From NCBI GenBank assembly GCA_003454065.1, contig DMKZ01000039.1, positions 1 to 59,981 on the forward strand: a DNA stretch of 59,981 nucleotides, read 5' to 3'. Source of the DNA: Spirochaetaceae bacterium. Lineage in GTDB: Bacteria; Spirochaetota; Spirochaetia; Sphaerochaetales; Sphaerochaetaceae. A model generated the notes under the pieces. That model was not told where the DNA came from and did not search any database. It saw nothing but the letters and a program-made list of their open reading frames with translations. Positions 44,839 to 53,200 of the stretch are shown one piece after another (the first letter of the stretch is position 1; the number at the start of each line of letters is the position of its first letter). The translations under genes were made by a program, and so were the position numbers.

Positions 44839-46274
44839 TGTTCAAAGCGGGCATGCTGATCAATACCATATGCATCTTCAGGAGAATCGCCATATTGCTG
44901 CTGCTTTCCGGCTTTGCGCATGAAGCGGTGCGCGCTGGGGACTTGCGAAGTCAGCAGACGGCGAACATCAGACTCGTTTTGTATGATCAGGTCAGGCTCA
45001 AGCGGGCCTATTGGGTTTCGGACGGGCAGGAGTTCGATTTCAATGAGACAGATGACAATGCGGTTTCCATAGGTTCCGAGATACGCATAGATGTTCTTTC
45101 CATAGATCCTTCGTATGAAATAAGCGTGGTTGGACTGGAGCGAAAGGGCGCATCAAAGGGCAGGCAAGATGCCAAGCGCATTTCGGATGATGGCATGAGT
45201 TTTGCTCTTAATGCGGAGGCGGAGGGCGACTATCGTTTGGTGGTGAGCGCACGGCGCATCGTGACCAGACGGCTGGTTTTTCCGAAAAATAACCTTGGAA
45301 TAAGCGATATGAAAATCTTTGCTGGCGGCAAACGGATCGAAGGGTTCGAATGGGGCGAACACGCTGATGTCAGCTTCTCCGGCGATTTGACGATGGAATT
45401 CTCCATCAGAAACGGATATTCGTTGCGTTCTGCCGGCGGAGCGCAGAGAAACAAGAATGTGATAATCATCAGCGAGGACATTTTCAGAGGGCTTGAACGG
45501 ATAGATCTGAGCAGGTATTTCGAGATTGAGGATCATACCAACGTGCCGGTCGGAATAGAAATAGATAAGAAGCTTCAGGAAATATTGTCCATATCCTACA
45601 ATATAGATTACGCTCAGCCCGACAAGCGATCCGAGTCGCTCGATCATTTGGGTGGAAGCTTCAAGGTGGGAGATAGGATAGAGTTGGATTGGAGCGTGAG
45701 GAATCAGGGCAACTACGACGGCTTCATGGCTCTCTATAAGAAAAGACTGATGGATATTGCGCACAAGAACGCGGTTGATTCCACCATATCGAAAGCTTAT
45801 TATGTTATCGAGCAATACAACGTGGTGAACACTCAGCGGCCTATTGGTGAGCTGATTTCGATTTCGCCCATAGAGCATGGCGGCAGCGACATGGTTGTCG
45901 ATGAATCCGAATCCATAGCGTTGGTGCTGAAGCCGATAAGCGCACAGGCTTTGGACGGAACCATGACGAATTACATTAGGACGGAGAAATTCGAAGCCGA
46001 ATTGGACTTGGATTTAGTAATAGGCGGTTTTTCGGTTCGCGAATACATCGGCTATGGCGTGATTCCGTTAGGCAAGCTCAGGCTCAAGGTGAAGGCTGCG
46101 AATGGGTATCAGGTGAGAACGGCGCGAAAAATCTGGAAATTGCGCGATGAAGGTTTCGCAAGCGAGAAGGAGACAATGGTCGATATGAGGAAATGGAAGA
46201 AATCCGGAAAGACGCTGCGCGATTATGTGGAGAGCAGCATAAACGCAAAGGAAGTTTTCAGGAAGGTGGAATGA
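44838..46274 (+). CDS. Exported protein of unknown function
   Basis: 478 residues. Basic start, hydrophobic core IAILLLLSGFA and a likely signal peptidase I site after AVRA, so secreted or periplasmic. GGGGAGG precedes the ATG at 44838. The mature part is beta-rich with repeated short blocks (ANIRLVLYDQVRL, DYRLVVSARRIVTRRL, FEAELDLDLVIGGF) but no recognised domain and no cysteine pair. First gene of a tight three-gene unit: its stop overlaps the start of a DUF4230 gene (TGATG), followed by another. A shared envelope function is implied by the coupling. Confidence 0.7.
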   Translation: MFKAGMLINTICIFRRIAILLLLSGFAHEAVRAGDLRSQQTANIRLVLYDQVRLKRAYWVSDGQEFDFNETDDNAVSIGSEIRIDVLSIDPSYEISVVGLERKGASKGRQDAKRISDDGMSFALNAEAEGDYRLVVSARRIVTRRLVFPKNNLGISDMKIFAGGKRIEGFEWGEHADVSFSGDLTMEFSIRNGYSLRSAGGAQRNKNVIIISEDIFRGLERIDLSRYFEIEDHTNVPVGIEIDKKLQEILSISYNIDYAQPDKRSESLDHLGGSFKVGDRIELDWSVRNQGNYDGFMALYKKRLMDIAHKNAVDSTISKAYYVIEQYNVVNTQRPIGELISISPIEHGGSDMVVDESESIALVLKPISAQALDGTMTNYIRTEKFEAELDLDLVIGGFSVREYIGYGVIPLGKLRLKVKAANGYQVRTARKIWKLRDEGFASEKETMVDMRKWKKSGKTLRDYVESSINAKEVFRKVE

Positions 46275-46930
46275 TGGCGGAAAGCAAGGACGATTCGAAG
46301 ATTTCCAGGAAGACCAGGTCGGCACTCTTATTCTCTGCGATTGTCGTAGTTCTGGCTATGGTTTCAGCGATAATCGTAGGACGATTGGCGAGCGGAAAGG
46401 AAATCGAGCATATCGACAATTCGAGATTTTTCACGGATATTCCAAGGATGAATTTGGAGGTACTAGACGTGGAGGGACATGCTTCGCGCATTTCCGGCAA
46501 TCGCGTGGATTTGGTTCCGTTCAAGGGCGTGTATTCCATAGACTTGGACAAGGCTAAAGTGGTCAGGACGGAAATCGATGGAAATGCCTGCATTTCGGTT
46601 TTGCTTCCTGAAATCGGTTTGGATACTCATATTGACGAGAAAAACGCCCGGAATCTTTCGGAATCCGAAAAGAAAGGGATATGGGAGACGGTTAAAGGTT
46701 GGTTCAGGTTTGCCAGCAAGACAGGGAAAGGCTTGTCGCAAGCCAAGCATGACGACGAGAAATTCAGAAACGATATCGAGACTAGGCTGAGAGATGAAAT
46801 GTATATGGAGGCCGCCAGACAGCAGGGAATTACGATGACAAGGCAGCTGATAGGCTCTCTTAATGATTCCGAAACGCGAATCGAGGTTTGTTTTGCCTCC
46901 GAAGATGCCTCAAAGGAGCAACGCAGATGA
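46274..46930 (+). CDS. DUF4230-like membrane-anchored protein (1)
   Basis: 218 residues. Cytoplasmic basic N-terminus (KISRKTRSA), one membrane segment at about 16-40 and a periplasmic part with the DUF4230 features FKGVYSIDLDKAKV and SVLLPEIGLDTHID. Near 130-190 a helical, charged region follows. Either of two adjacent ATGs (46271, 46274) could start it; GGAAGG spacing favours 46274. Overlaps the next gene by 4 bp (ATGA). Function of DUF4230 is unknown. Confidence 0.7.
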   Translation: MAESKDDSKISRKTRSALLFSAIVVVLAMVSAIIVGRLASGKEIEHIDNSRFFTDIPRMNLEVLDVEGHASRISGNRVDLVPFKGVYSIDLDKAKVVRTEIDGNACISVLLPEIGLDTHIDEKNARNLSESEKKGIWETVKGWFRFASKTGKGLSQAKHDDEKFRNDIETRLRDEMYMEAARQQGITMTRQLIGSLNDSETRIEVCFASEDASKEQRR

Positions 46931-47511
46931 GAAAGGCGGTCGCATCAATCAGTAGGATGGTCGTGTTGGCGGCGGTTCTCATTGCAATCGCCATCGGAGT
47001 GGTCTTCGTCGCCGTTCCTCTTTTGCGCCGCGCCGGCCAACCTGCGCCCAAAGAGGTCATAGCTGTAGATGCAATTAAGAAAATAGGCAGGCTCGAGGTT
47101 TTCAGGTTTTCCAATTCCAGTTTGTATTCTTACGAGAAGAATGGCACGGAAAGGGTTGCGGAATATATCGGAATGGGGGTATATTCCGTTGATTTGGAGC
47201 GAGCCGAAATCAAGGTCATAGACAATTACATTAGAATAGAAGTTCCGGATGTCGAGATGACGCAAGGGGCGTTCGAGCTGGTCGATGTCATCGACGTGCA
47301 TATATTCGAGCAGGGCAAACGCTCCAAGGATTTCGGAATCGATTTGTTCTTCGAATCGAAGAAGGATGCCAGCATCAAGCTTGAAAACGAGGCCAGGAGC
47401 AATGGCTCGCTGAGGCTCAAGGCGGAAAATAACGCCCGAATGATAATAGAGGATCTCGTTCGGAAATTCTCAGGCATCGCCAACCCCGAAATAGACATTG
47501 TGTTCATTTGA
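46927..47511 (+). CDS. DUF4230-like membrane-anchored protein (2)
   Basis: 194 residues, diverged paralogue of the gene before it: one N-terminal membrane segment (about 11-34), then GVYSVDLERAEIKV and IRIEVPDVEM in the DUF4230 positions, and a charged helical end with KLENEARSNGSLRLKAENNAR. AAGGAG lies 8 nt before the ATG, which overlaps the previous stop. Last gene of the exported-protein operon; a repeat fragment touches its stop codon. Confidence 0.68.
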   Translation: MRKAVASISRMVVLAAVLIAIAIGVVFVAVPLLRRAGQPAPKEVIAVDAIKKIGRLEVFRFSNSSLYSYEKNGTERVAEYIGMGVYSVDLERAEIKVIDNYIRIEVPDVEMTQGAFELVDVIDVHIFEQGKRSKDFGIDLFFESKKDASIKLENEARSNGSLRLKAENNARMIIEDLVRKFSGIANPEIDIVFI

Positions 47512-47528
47512 GGCCCTTAGAAGCGCCC
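47510..47528 (+). repeat. Right-end fragment of the dispersed repeat
   Basis: GAGGCCCTTAGAAGCGCCC, overlapping the stop codon of the second DUF4230 gene, resembles the right terminus with a few differences. No other part of the element is present. Confidence 0.45.
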
Positions 47529-47611
47529 TTAATTTTTCACATTATTTTGCCGAATAAGTATTATTGTGAGCGGTAGAAACCGCATTGCGACTGACAATAT
47601 GGAGGGAAGAT

Positions 47612-49039
47612 ATGTCGAATGAAATCAAATGCCCGAATTGCGGAAAAATGTTTAAGATCGATGAAGAGAGCTATTCTCTTATTTTGTCCCAGATTAAAAA
47701 CAGGGAATTGGAATCGGAGGTGAAGCAGAGGGTTTCCGAAATCGAGAAGAACATCAGAAAAGAGCATGAACTGGCCATAAAGGAAACGAAAAGCGAATCC
47801 GAAAGCAGAATCGACAGGCTTCAGTCGGAAATCGACAGGCTCAAAGATATTCAAAAGGATTTTGAAGCCCAGAAGGCGGATGCGATTCGACTTGCTGTCT
47901 CGCAAGAGGCGGCTGAGTCTGCGAAAGAGATTGCGCTGATTAGGACTGAAAACGAAAAGAACCTGAACAAACTCAATGTTCATATCGCCGAATTGAAAAG
48001 CAAAGTAGATAGCGCTGCGAAAGACAAAAAAAGCGCGGTGGATGCAGCCATGGCGCAGGTGGAGCTTTTGAAAAAGGATTTGCAAACCGCCAATATGGAT
48101 AAGGAAAACGCCGTAAGCGTCGCCAGATTGGAAATGCAATCGAGGGTTGGTGAATTGGAGAACAGGCTTAAGCTGAAAGAGTCTGAGAGCAAGATCGAAA
48201 AGGAGCAGCTCGAGAGCAAATACAAGGCAATGCTTAAGCTGGAAGAGGAGAAGGTCGAACAATATAAGGACTTCAAGGCTAGAATGTCCACCAAACTTCT
48301 CGGAGAGAGCTTGGAACAGCACTGCATGAACGAATTCAACAAGGTTAGGGCGGGAGCATATCCGAATGCGATTTTCGCGAAGGACAACGAGGTTTCAAGC
48401 GAAAGCAGATCCAAAGGAGATTTCATATTCAGGGATTACGACGATGAGAGCAGAAAGAATGAGATAGTGTCCATAATGTTCGAGATGAAGAACGAGATGG
48501 ATACTACTGCGACCAAGCACAAGAATTCCGACTTTTTCAAGGAATTGGATAAGGATCGTCGTGAGAAGAAATGCGAATATGCGGTTCTGGTTTCGATGCT
48601 GGAGGCGGAAAGCGACCTTTACAATTCGGGAATTGTGAATGTTTCATACGAATACGAGAAGATGTTCGTAGTGCGTCCTCAATGCTTCATGTCGATAATA
48701 GCGCTCCTTCGCGATGCCAATCGCAATGCTTTGCAATACAAGAGGGAGCTTGCGGCTGTCAGGGAGCGCGATGTGGATGTGACGAACTTCGAGAGCAAGC
48801 TTCTGGATTTCCAGGAGAAGTTCGGGAAAAACTATAAGACGGCATCTGAAAAGTTCAATTCGGCCATAGAGGAGATCGATAAGACCATAGCTCATCTGAA
48901 CAAGGTAAAAGAGTCGCTGCTATCCAGTGAGAATCAGCTCAGGCTGGCAAATGATAAGGCGCAGGATTTGTCGGTCAAGAAGCTGACTCGAGGCAATCCG
49001 ACGATGAAGAAGATGTTCGATGATGTGAAAACGGTTTAG
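47612..49039 (+). CDS. DUF2130 family coiled-coil protein
   Basis: 475 residues. Starts with a zinc-ribbon-like [18 protein letters not shown], then about 200 residues of heptad-like coiled coil, then the DUF2130 domain beginning [18 protein letters not shown] with [21 protein letters not shown] and FEMKNEM. The Asp and the ExK pair in that block resemble the PD-(D/E)xK nuclease core. The ATG at 47612 has GGAGGG upstream. Role unknown; nucleic-acid processing is an inference from the zinc ribbon and nuclease-like residues. Confidence 0.85.
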   Translation: MSNEIKCPNCGKMFKIDEESYSLILSQIKNRELESEVKQRVSEIEKNIRKEHELAIKETKSESESRIDRLQSEIDRLKDIQKDFEAQKADAIRLAVSQEAAESAKEIALIRTENEKNLNKLNVHIAELKSKVDSAAKDKKSAVDAAMAQVELLKKDLQTANMDKENAVSVARLEMQSRVGELENRLKLKESESKIEKEQLESKYKAMLKLEEEKVEQYKDFKARMSTKLLGESLEQHCMNEFNKVRAGAYPNAIFAKDNEVSSESRSKGDFIFRDYDDESRKNEIVSIMFEMKNEMDTTATKHKNSDFFKELDKDRREKKCEYAVLVSMLEAESDLYNSGIVNVSYEYEKMFVVRPQCFMSIIALLRDANRNALQYKRELAAVRERDVDVTNFESKLLDFQEKFGKNYKTASEKFNSAIEEIDKTIAHLNKVKESLLSSENQLRLANDKAQDLSVKKLTRGNPTMKKMFDDVKTV

Positions 49040-49279
49040 AGAATAGGCAACCTGTTCGTATATATCAGATGCTTTTGCAGACCTTAAGGGTCTTATTTGC
49101 GTTTCCACGAATCGCAACGCAAACGCTCGGAAAATACAAAACGCCACTTGATTAATCCGGATGAAAAGGGATAATGGTAAGTAGGTTCTGATAGGATTTG
49201 CACAAACTTTTGTGTTGTCTCTTTTTTTATTGATAGAAGGATATGATTAAGTATGCTTTTAGAACGGAAAAAGCAATAA

Positions 49280-49375
49280 GGGCGCTTCTAAAAACCTCAG
49301 AGTCCGAACCTGCCAGACGCCCTTCCGGCCGAAAATCCACAGGCTTCTTCGAACAGCAGGTTTTTAGAAGCGCCC
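49280..49375 (-). repeat. Dispersed repeat, short copy 5 (inverted, stem deleted)
   Basis: 96 bp with perfect 18-bp ends, in inverted orientation (begins CCTCAGAGTCCG after the left end). Outer arms match subfamily B, but the internal stem-loop is cleanly absent. It lies between the DUF2130 gene and a methyltransferase fragment; 49040-49279 otherwise shows nothing. Confidence 0.85.
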
Positions 49376-49454
49376 TTAAAAGCTTAGGCCATGATTTCGC
49401 TTGATGCTCTTTGGTCTGGAAATCCGCCGAAAACAAGCAAAGGACGACAGTGTC

Positions 49455-49598
49455 ATGCGGTTAATGCCGTCTGAACTCCGCAAAGCGCATCAGGCGAACG
49501 ATCGTGCTGTAATGACGGCTTACGGATTCAATGCTAAAATGACAGAATCCGAATGCGTAGCAGAATTGTTCAGACTTTACGAAAAACTCACGAGATAG
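49455..49598 (+). pseudogene. C-terminal fragment of a DNA methyltransferase
   Basis: 48 codons ending at a stop: MRLMPSELRKAHQANDRAVM and GFNAKMTESECVAELFRLYE resemble the extreme C-terminus of class I SAM-dependent DNA methyltransferases of restriction-type (MmeI/PglX-like) systems. Neither the SAM nor the NPPY motif is present. Remains of a lost restriction-modification gene. Confidence 0.5.
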
Positions 49599-49614
49599 GG
49601 CATTTTATGTTTTT

Positions 49615-49644
49615 TTGCAATATGGGTCCAAATAATCGTATAAT
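49615..49644 (+). promoter_or_regulatory. Candidate promoter of argC
   Basis: TTGCAA (49615-49620) and consensus TATAAT (49639-49644) are 18 bp apart, 57 bp before the argC start at 49702. No clear ArgR box is seen. Confidence 0.6.
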
Positions 49645-49701
49645 ATCCTAATGGACGGGAATGAAGCATTTTCGATTTTGCAAAAACACAACAGGGGTGT
49701 C

Positions 49702-50667
49702 ATGAGGAAGGTTTTCATAGACGGCAGCGCAGGCACTACGGGATTGCGCATCAGGGAAAGGCTGTCCGAAAGAAAGGATGTGGAGATGATCCCCATTCCT
49801 GAAGAATCGAGGAAGGACGAGAAATCCAGAAGAGAGGCGATTAACAGCGCAGATGTCGTGTTCCTGTGCCTGCCGGACGATGCGGCAAGGGAGGCGGTCG
49901 CGCTTTGCGAGAATCCTGAAACCGTGATAATCGACACCTCTACTTCTCACAGAACCGATCCCGAATGGACTTATGGCTTTCCGGAGCTGAAGGATTATCG
50001 CAACAAAATAAGAGCATCCAAGAGAATAGCCAATCCGGGATGTCATGCCAGTGGTTTCCTATCGCTTATAGCGCCGCTAGCCGAGATGGGCGCGATTGGG
50101 AAAAACACCGGACTGTCATGTTTTTCCCTTACTGGCTATAGCGGCGGCGGCAAGAAGATGATTGCGGAATACGACGGCAACCGCCTCGATGCTCCCTATT
50201 GTTCCGGCAGGTTATACGGATTGACTCAGAATCATAAGCACCTTCCGGAGATGAAGGCGATTGCAGGTTTGACGAGAGAGCCGGTGTTTGCGCCTGTAGT
50301 GGTTCCGTCTTATTCCGGAATGGAGGTTATCATCCCGATTTCCGTCGCCGACGTCGGATGTTCGAAGAATGAGGTTTTGCGAATCTACGATGAATATTAT
50401 GGCAGCAATGGCGACAAGCGCGGGAATTGCGGCATCGTGAGATTTGTTTCGAACATGGACGGGTTCGTGTCAGACAAGCCGGGTTTCCTGCCTAGCGCGG
50501 CGCTTGGCGGTCGCGACGATATGCTGGTCGGAGTCGTAGGAAACGATGAAAGGTTTCTTTTGGTCGCTTTGTTCGATAATCTCGGAAAAGGGGCGAGCGG
50601 AGCGGCCATTCAGAACATGAACATAGTCATAGGCGCATCCGAATCCGAGGGCCTGGTCATCTGCTGA
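49702..50667 (+). CDS. argC: N-acetyl-gamma-glutamyl-phosphate reductase, short type
   Basis: 321 residues, third step of arginine synthesis. N-terminal FIDGSAGTTGLRIRERL (NADP binding), catalytic Cys114 in NPGCHASGF, SLTGYSGGGKK and HLPEMKAIAGL. The length fits the short, type 2 ArgC class. ATG 49702 (AGGGG upstream) is preferred to 49651. It is followed by argJ, argB and argD on the same strand, but a minus-strand lipoprotein gene lies between argC and argJ and converges on argC. Confidence 0.93.
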   Translation: MRKVFIDGSAGTTGLRIRERLSERKDVEMIPIPEESRKDEKSRREAINSADVVFLCLPDDAAREAVALCENPETVIIDTSTSHRTDPEWTYGFPELKDYRNKIRASKRIANPGCHASGFLSLIAPLAEMGAIGKNTGLSCFSLTGYSGGGKKMIAEYDGNRLDAPYCSGRLYGLTQNHKHLPEMKAIAGLTREPVFAPVVVPSYSGMEVIIPISVADVGCSKNEVLRIYDEYYGSNGDKRGNCGIVRFVSNMDGFVSDKPGFLPSAALGGRDDMLVGVVGNDERFLLVALFDNLGKGASGAAIQNMNIVIGASESEGLVIC

Positions 50668-51018
50668 GCATTACCGGATCGCCTGCGGCGTCGAGGATGT
50701 AAGCATTGCCTTTCGCATCCATCATTATCGGATCGCCGCCTGCGGTTTTCAGCGTGTTGAGCATTATCGGGTCGCCGCCTGCAGTTCTCTTGCCTTCGAG
50801 CATTATCGGATCTCCGGCGGCGGTGCGCATCACCGGATCGCCTCCAGCCGATTTCATTATCGGATCTCCGGAGAATTTCGGATTGCCCATGATGGTTTGG
50901 CTTTTGTCAGGCGTTTTCGCATTCGCCGGGCTGTTGGCAGAGGTATGTTTGCGCTGGCGCATGATGATAGCATTGCCATTAGCGCGAGCACTGACGAGTA
51001 AAAGGCGATCTTGGACAT
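50657..51018 (-). CDS. Small lipoprotein with GDPIM repeats, frameshifted
   Basis: From ATG 51018 (AGAGAGGTG upstream) the frame gives a lipoprotein signal, MSKIAFYSSVLALMAMLSSC with Cys20. A frame change at about 50940-50955 is needed to join the second part, which runs to 50657 and carries six copies of a short motif, (A/S)GDP(I/V)M, spaced unevenly (SGDPIM, GGDPVM, AGDPIM, GGDPIM twice, AGDPVM). Intact length would be about 120 residues. No family is recognised. It converges on argC with an 11-bp overlap of stops. Confidence 0.6.
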
Positions 51019-51108
51019 AAGGCACCTCTCTGCGATTGCATTCCCCATTGTAGTTGCTATTATAATGATAATATATAAAATAGTAAAAATACGCTTGGAG
51101 GATCTGTC

Positions 51109-52326
51109 ATGATTGAGAAAATTGAAGGCGGTGTCTGCGCTGCGAAAGGCTGGACCGCCAATGGGGTTCATTGCGGAATCAGGAAATCGCGGACGAAAAG
51201 GGATTTGTCTTTGATTTTTTCGGACAGGATAGCTTCATGCGCTGCAGTATATACCACCAATTTGGTGAAAGGCGCGCCTTTGGTCGTTACCCAGGAGAAC
51301 ATAGAGGACGGCATGGCCCAGGCTGTGATTTGCAATAGCGGAAATGCCAATACCTGCAATGCGGATGGCATCGAAGTGGCTAAGAGAATGTGCCGCGACC
51401 TTGCTGCGGAATTGAAGATAAGCGAAAAGAACGTGGTGGTGGCGTCAACCGGCGTAATAGGCCAGAGGTTGGATGCGAATGTGATAAGCGCCGGAATCGC
51501 GCCTTTGGTAGCCGGGCTCAGCAGCGGCGGTTGCGATGCGGCTTCGGAAGGGATAATGACGACCGATGTCGTAAAAAAGGAAGTCGCATATAAATTCGAA
51601 ATAGAAGGCGTGGAATGTCGCATAGGCGGAATCGCCAAGGGAAGCGGAATGATTGCTCCTAATATGGCGACTATGCTCGTTTTCATAACGACTGATGCGG
51701 ACATTTCCCCTTTGATGCTCAAATATGCGCTTAGAAGGGATATAGCCGGAACTTTCAATATGATCAGCATAGACGGTGATACTTCGACGAACGATATGGT
51801 ATGCGTTCTTGCGAACGGAGCGGCCGGAAATGCGACCATAAGCGCGCCGGGCAAGGATTTCGAGGATTTTTGCGAAGCGTTGAATAAGGTCAACACCGAT
51901 TTGTGCAAGATGATTGCCGGCGATGGCGAAGGTGCTACAAAATTCATAGAATGCGTTGTCGAAGGCGCTAAGAACGAGAAGACGGCCAAGACGGTGGCGA
52001 AATCCGTTATAAGCTCCGACCTTTTCAAGGCCGCTATGTTCGGAGCGGATGCGAACTGGGGCAGGGTGCTTTGCGCAATAGGCTATAGCGGAGCGGATGT
52101 GGATGTGAACAAGGTCGGAGTATCTTTTAGAAGCGCGGTTGGGGAGATAGAGGTATGCCGGAACGGCGCGGGCGTGGAGTTTTCGGAAGAAGAAGCCAAA
52201 AGGATTCTCAGCGAAAAGAACATTCAGGTTCTCATAGGCCTTCATTCCGGAGAAAAGCGTGCTGTGGCCTGGGGATGCGATCTCACATACGATTACGTGA
52301 AGATCAACGGGGATTATCGGACGTAG
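51109..52326 (+). CDS. argJ: Bifunctional ornithine acetyltransferase/N-acetylglutamate synthase
   Basis: 405 residues that self-cleave into two chains. The cleavage site with nucleophilic Thr is in GSGMIAPNMATML. Also seen: CNSGNANTC, ASTGVIGQ and GDTSTNDMV. Transfers acetyl from N-acetylornithine to glutamate, closing the acetyl cycle, which fits the absence of argE. GGAGG precedes the ATG. Two bases separate it from argB. Confidence 0.95.
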   Translation: MIEKIEGGVCAAKGWTANGVHCGIRKSRTKRDLSLIFSDRIASCAAVYTTNLVKGAPLVVTQENIEDGMAQAVICNSGNANTCNADGIEVAKRMCRDLAAELKISEKNVVVASTGVIGQRLDANVISAGIAPLVAGLSSGGCDAASEGIMTTDVVKKEVAYKFEIEGVECRIGGIAKGSGMIAPNMATMLVFITTDADISPLMLKYALRRDIAGTFNMISIDGDTSTNDMVCVLANGAAGNATISAPGKDFEDFCEALNKVNTDLCKMIAGDGEGATKFIECVVEGAKNEKTAKTVAKSVISSDLFKAAMFGADANWGRVLCAIGYSGADVDVNKVGVSFRSAVGEIEVCRNGAGVEFSEEEAKRILSEKNIQVLIGLHSGEKRAVAWGCDLTYDYVKINGDYRT

Positions 52327-52327
52327 C

Positions 52328-53200
52328 ATGAGCGGCAGGAATGATTTTCTGAATGCGGACAGAGCCGAGGTTTTGGTTCAGGCTCTGCCCTATATAAAAA
52401 GGTATGCAGGCTGCACCATTGTCGTGAAGTACGGCGGTAACGCCATGGTGAACGAGGAGCTGAAGCATCAGGTCATGCAGGATGTCGTGCTTCTCAATGC
52501 CGTAGGCGTCAAAGTGGTCTTGGTGCATGGCGGCGGTCCTGAAATATCCCAGATGCTGACGCGCGTAGGCAAGAAGAGCGAGTTTTTGGATGGGCTTCGC
52601 GTAACGGATGGCGAAACCATGGAGATTGTCGAGATGGTGCTTGCCGGAAAAGTCAACAAATCCTTGGTCGGGCTTCTCGAGCATTACGGCGGCAAGGCGG
52701 TTGGGATTTCCGGAATGGATGCCGGTCTCATAGAGGCCGATTTCAAAGACAGAAGATACGGCTATGTCGGCGAGGTGGTTTCCGTGGATTCTACTATAAT
52801 TCGCGATCTCATGGAAAAGGGATACATTCCCGTGGTCTCAACCATAGGCTATAGCAGGAAAGGCGAGATATTCAATATAAACGCTGATACGGCGACCGCT
52901 TATGTTGCCGGTGCTCTTAGAGCGGATAGGATGATAATGATGACCGATGTCCCGGGAATTCTCAGGGACAAGAACGACAGGAGCACCTTGATTCAGGAAA
53001 TCACGGTTAGTCAGGCTGGCGAGCTGAAAGCCGAAGGCGTAATATCACAAGGCATGATTCCCAAGGTCGAGTGCTGCATTACGGCCATTGAGAAGGGAGT
53101 GGAGAACGTCGTCATCATGGACGGCACTATTCCGCACTCGATTCTCATGGAGCTTCTGACCGATGAAGGCGCCGGAACGATGATAAGGAACGATTTATGA
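52328..53200 (+). CDS. argB: Acetylglutamate kinase
   Basis: 290 residues of the amino-acid kinase family. ATP and substrate motifs: IVVKYGGNAM, LVHGGGPEISQML, GLRVTDGETM and NINADTATAYVAGAL. The N-terminal helix before KYGGN suggests the hexameric, arginine-sensitive class, which would give feedback control. It overlaps argD by 4 bp. Confidence 0.95.
   Translation: MSGRNDFLNADRAEVLVQALPYIKRYAGCTIVVKYGGNAMVNEELKHQVMQDVVLLNAVGVKVVLVHGGGPEISQMLTRVGKKSEFLDGLRVTDGETMEIVEMVLAGKVNKSLVGLLEHYGGKAVGISGMDAGLIEADFKDRRYGYVGEVVSVDSTIIRDLMEKGYIPVVSTIGYSRKGEIFNINADTATAYVAGALRADRMIMMTDVPGILRDKNDRSTLIQEITVSQAGELKAEGVISQGMIPKVECCITAIEKGVENVVIMDGTIPHSILMELLTDEGAGTMIRNDL

Noticed and set aside
49076..49100. Terminator after the DUF2130 gene
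   Set aside because: AGACC-TTAA-GGGTCT is only a 5-6 bp stem with a weak T-tract, too poor to call.
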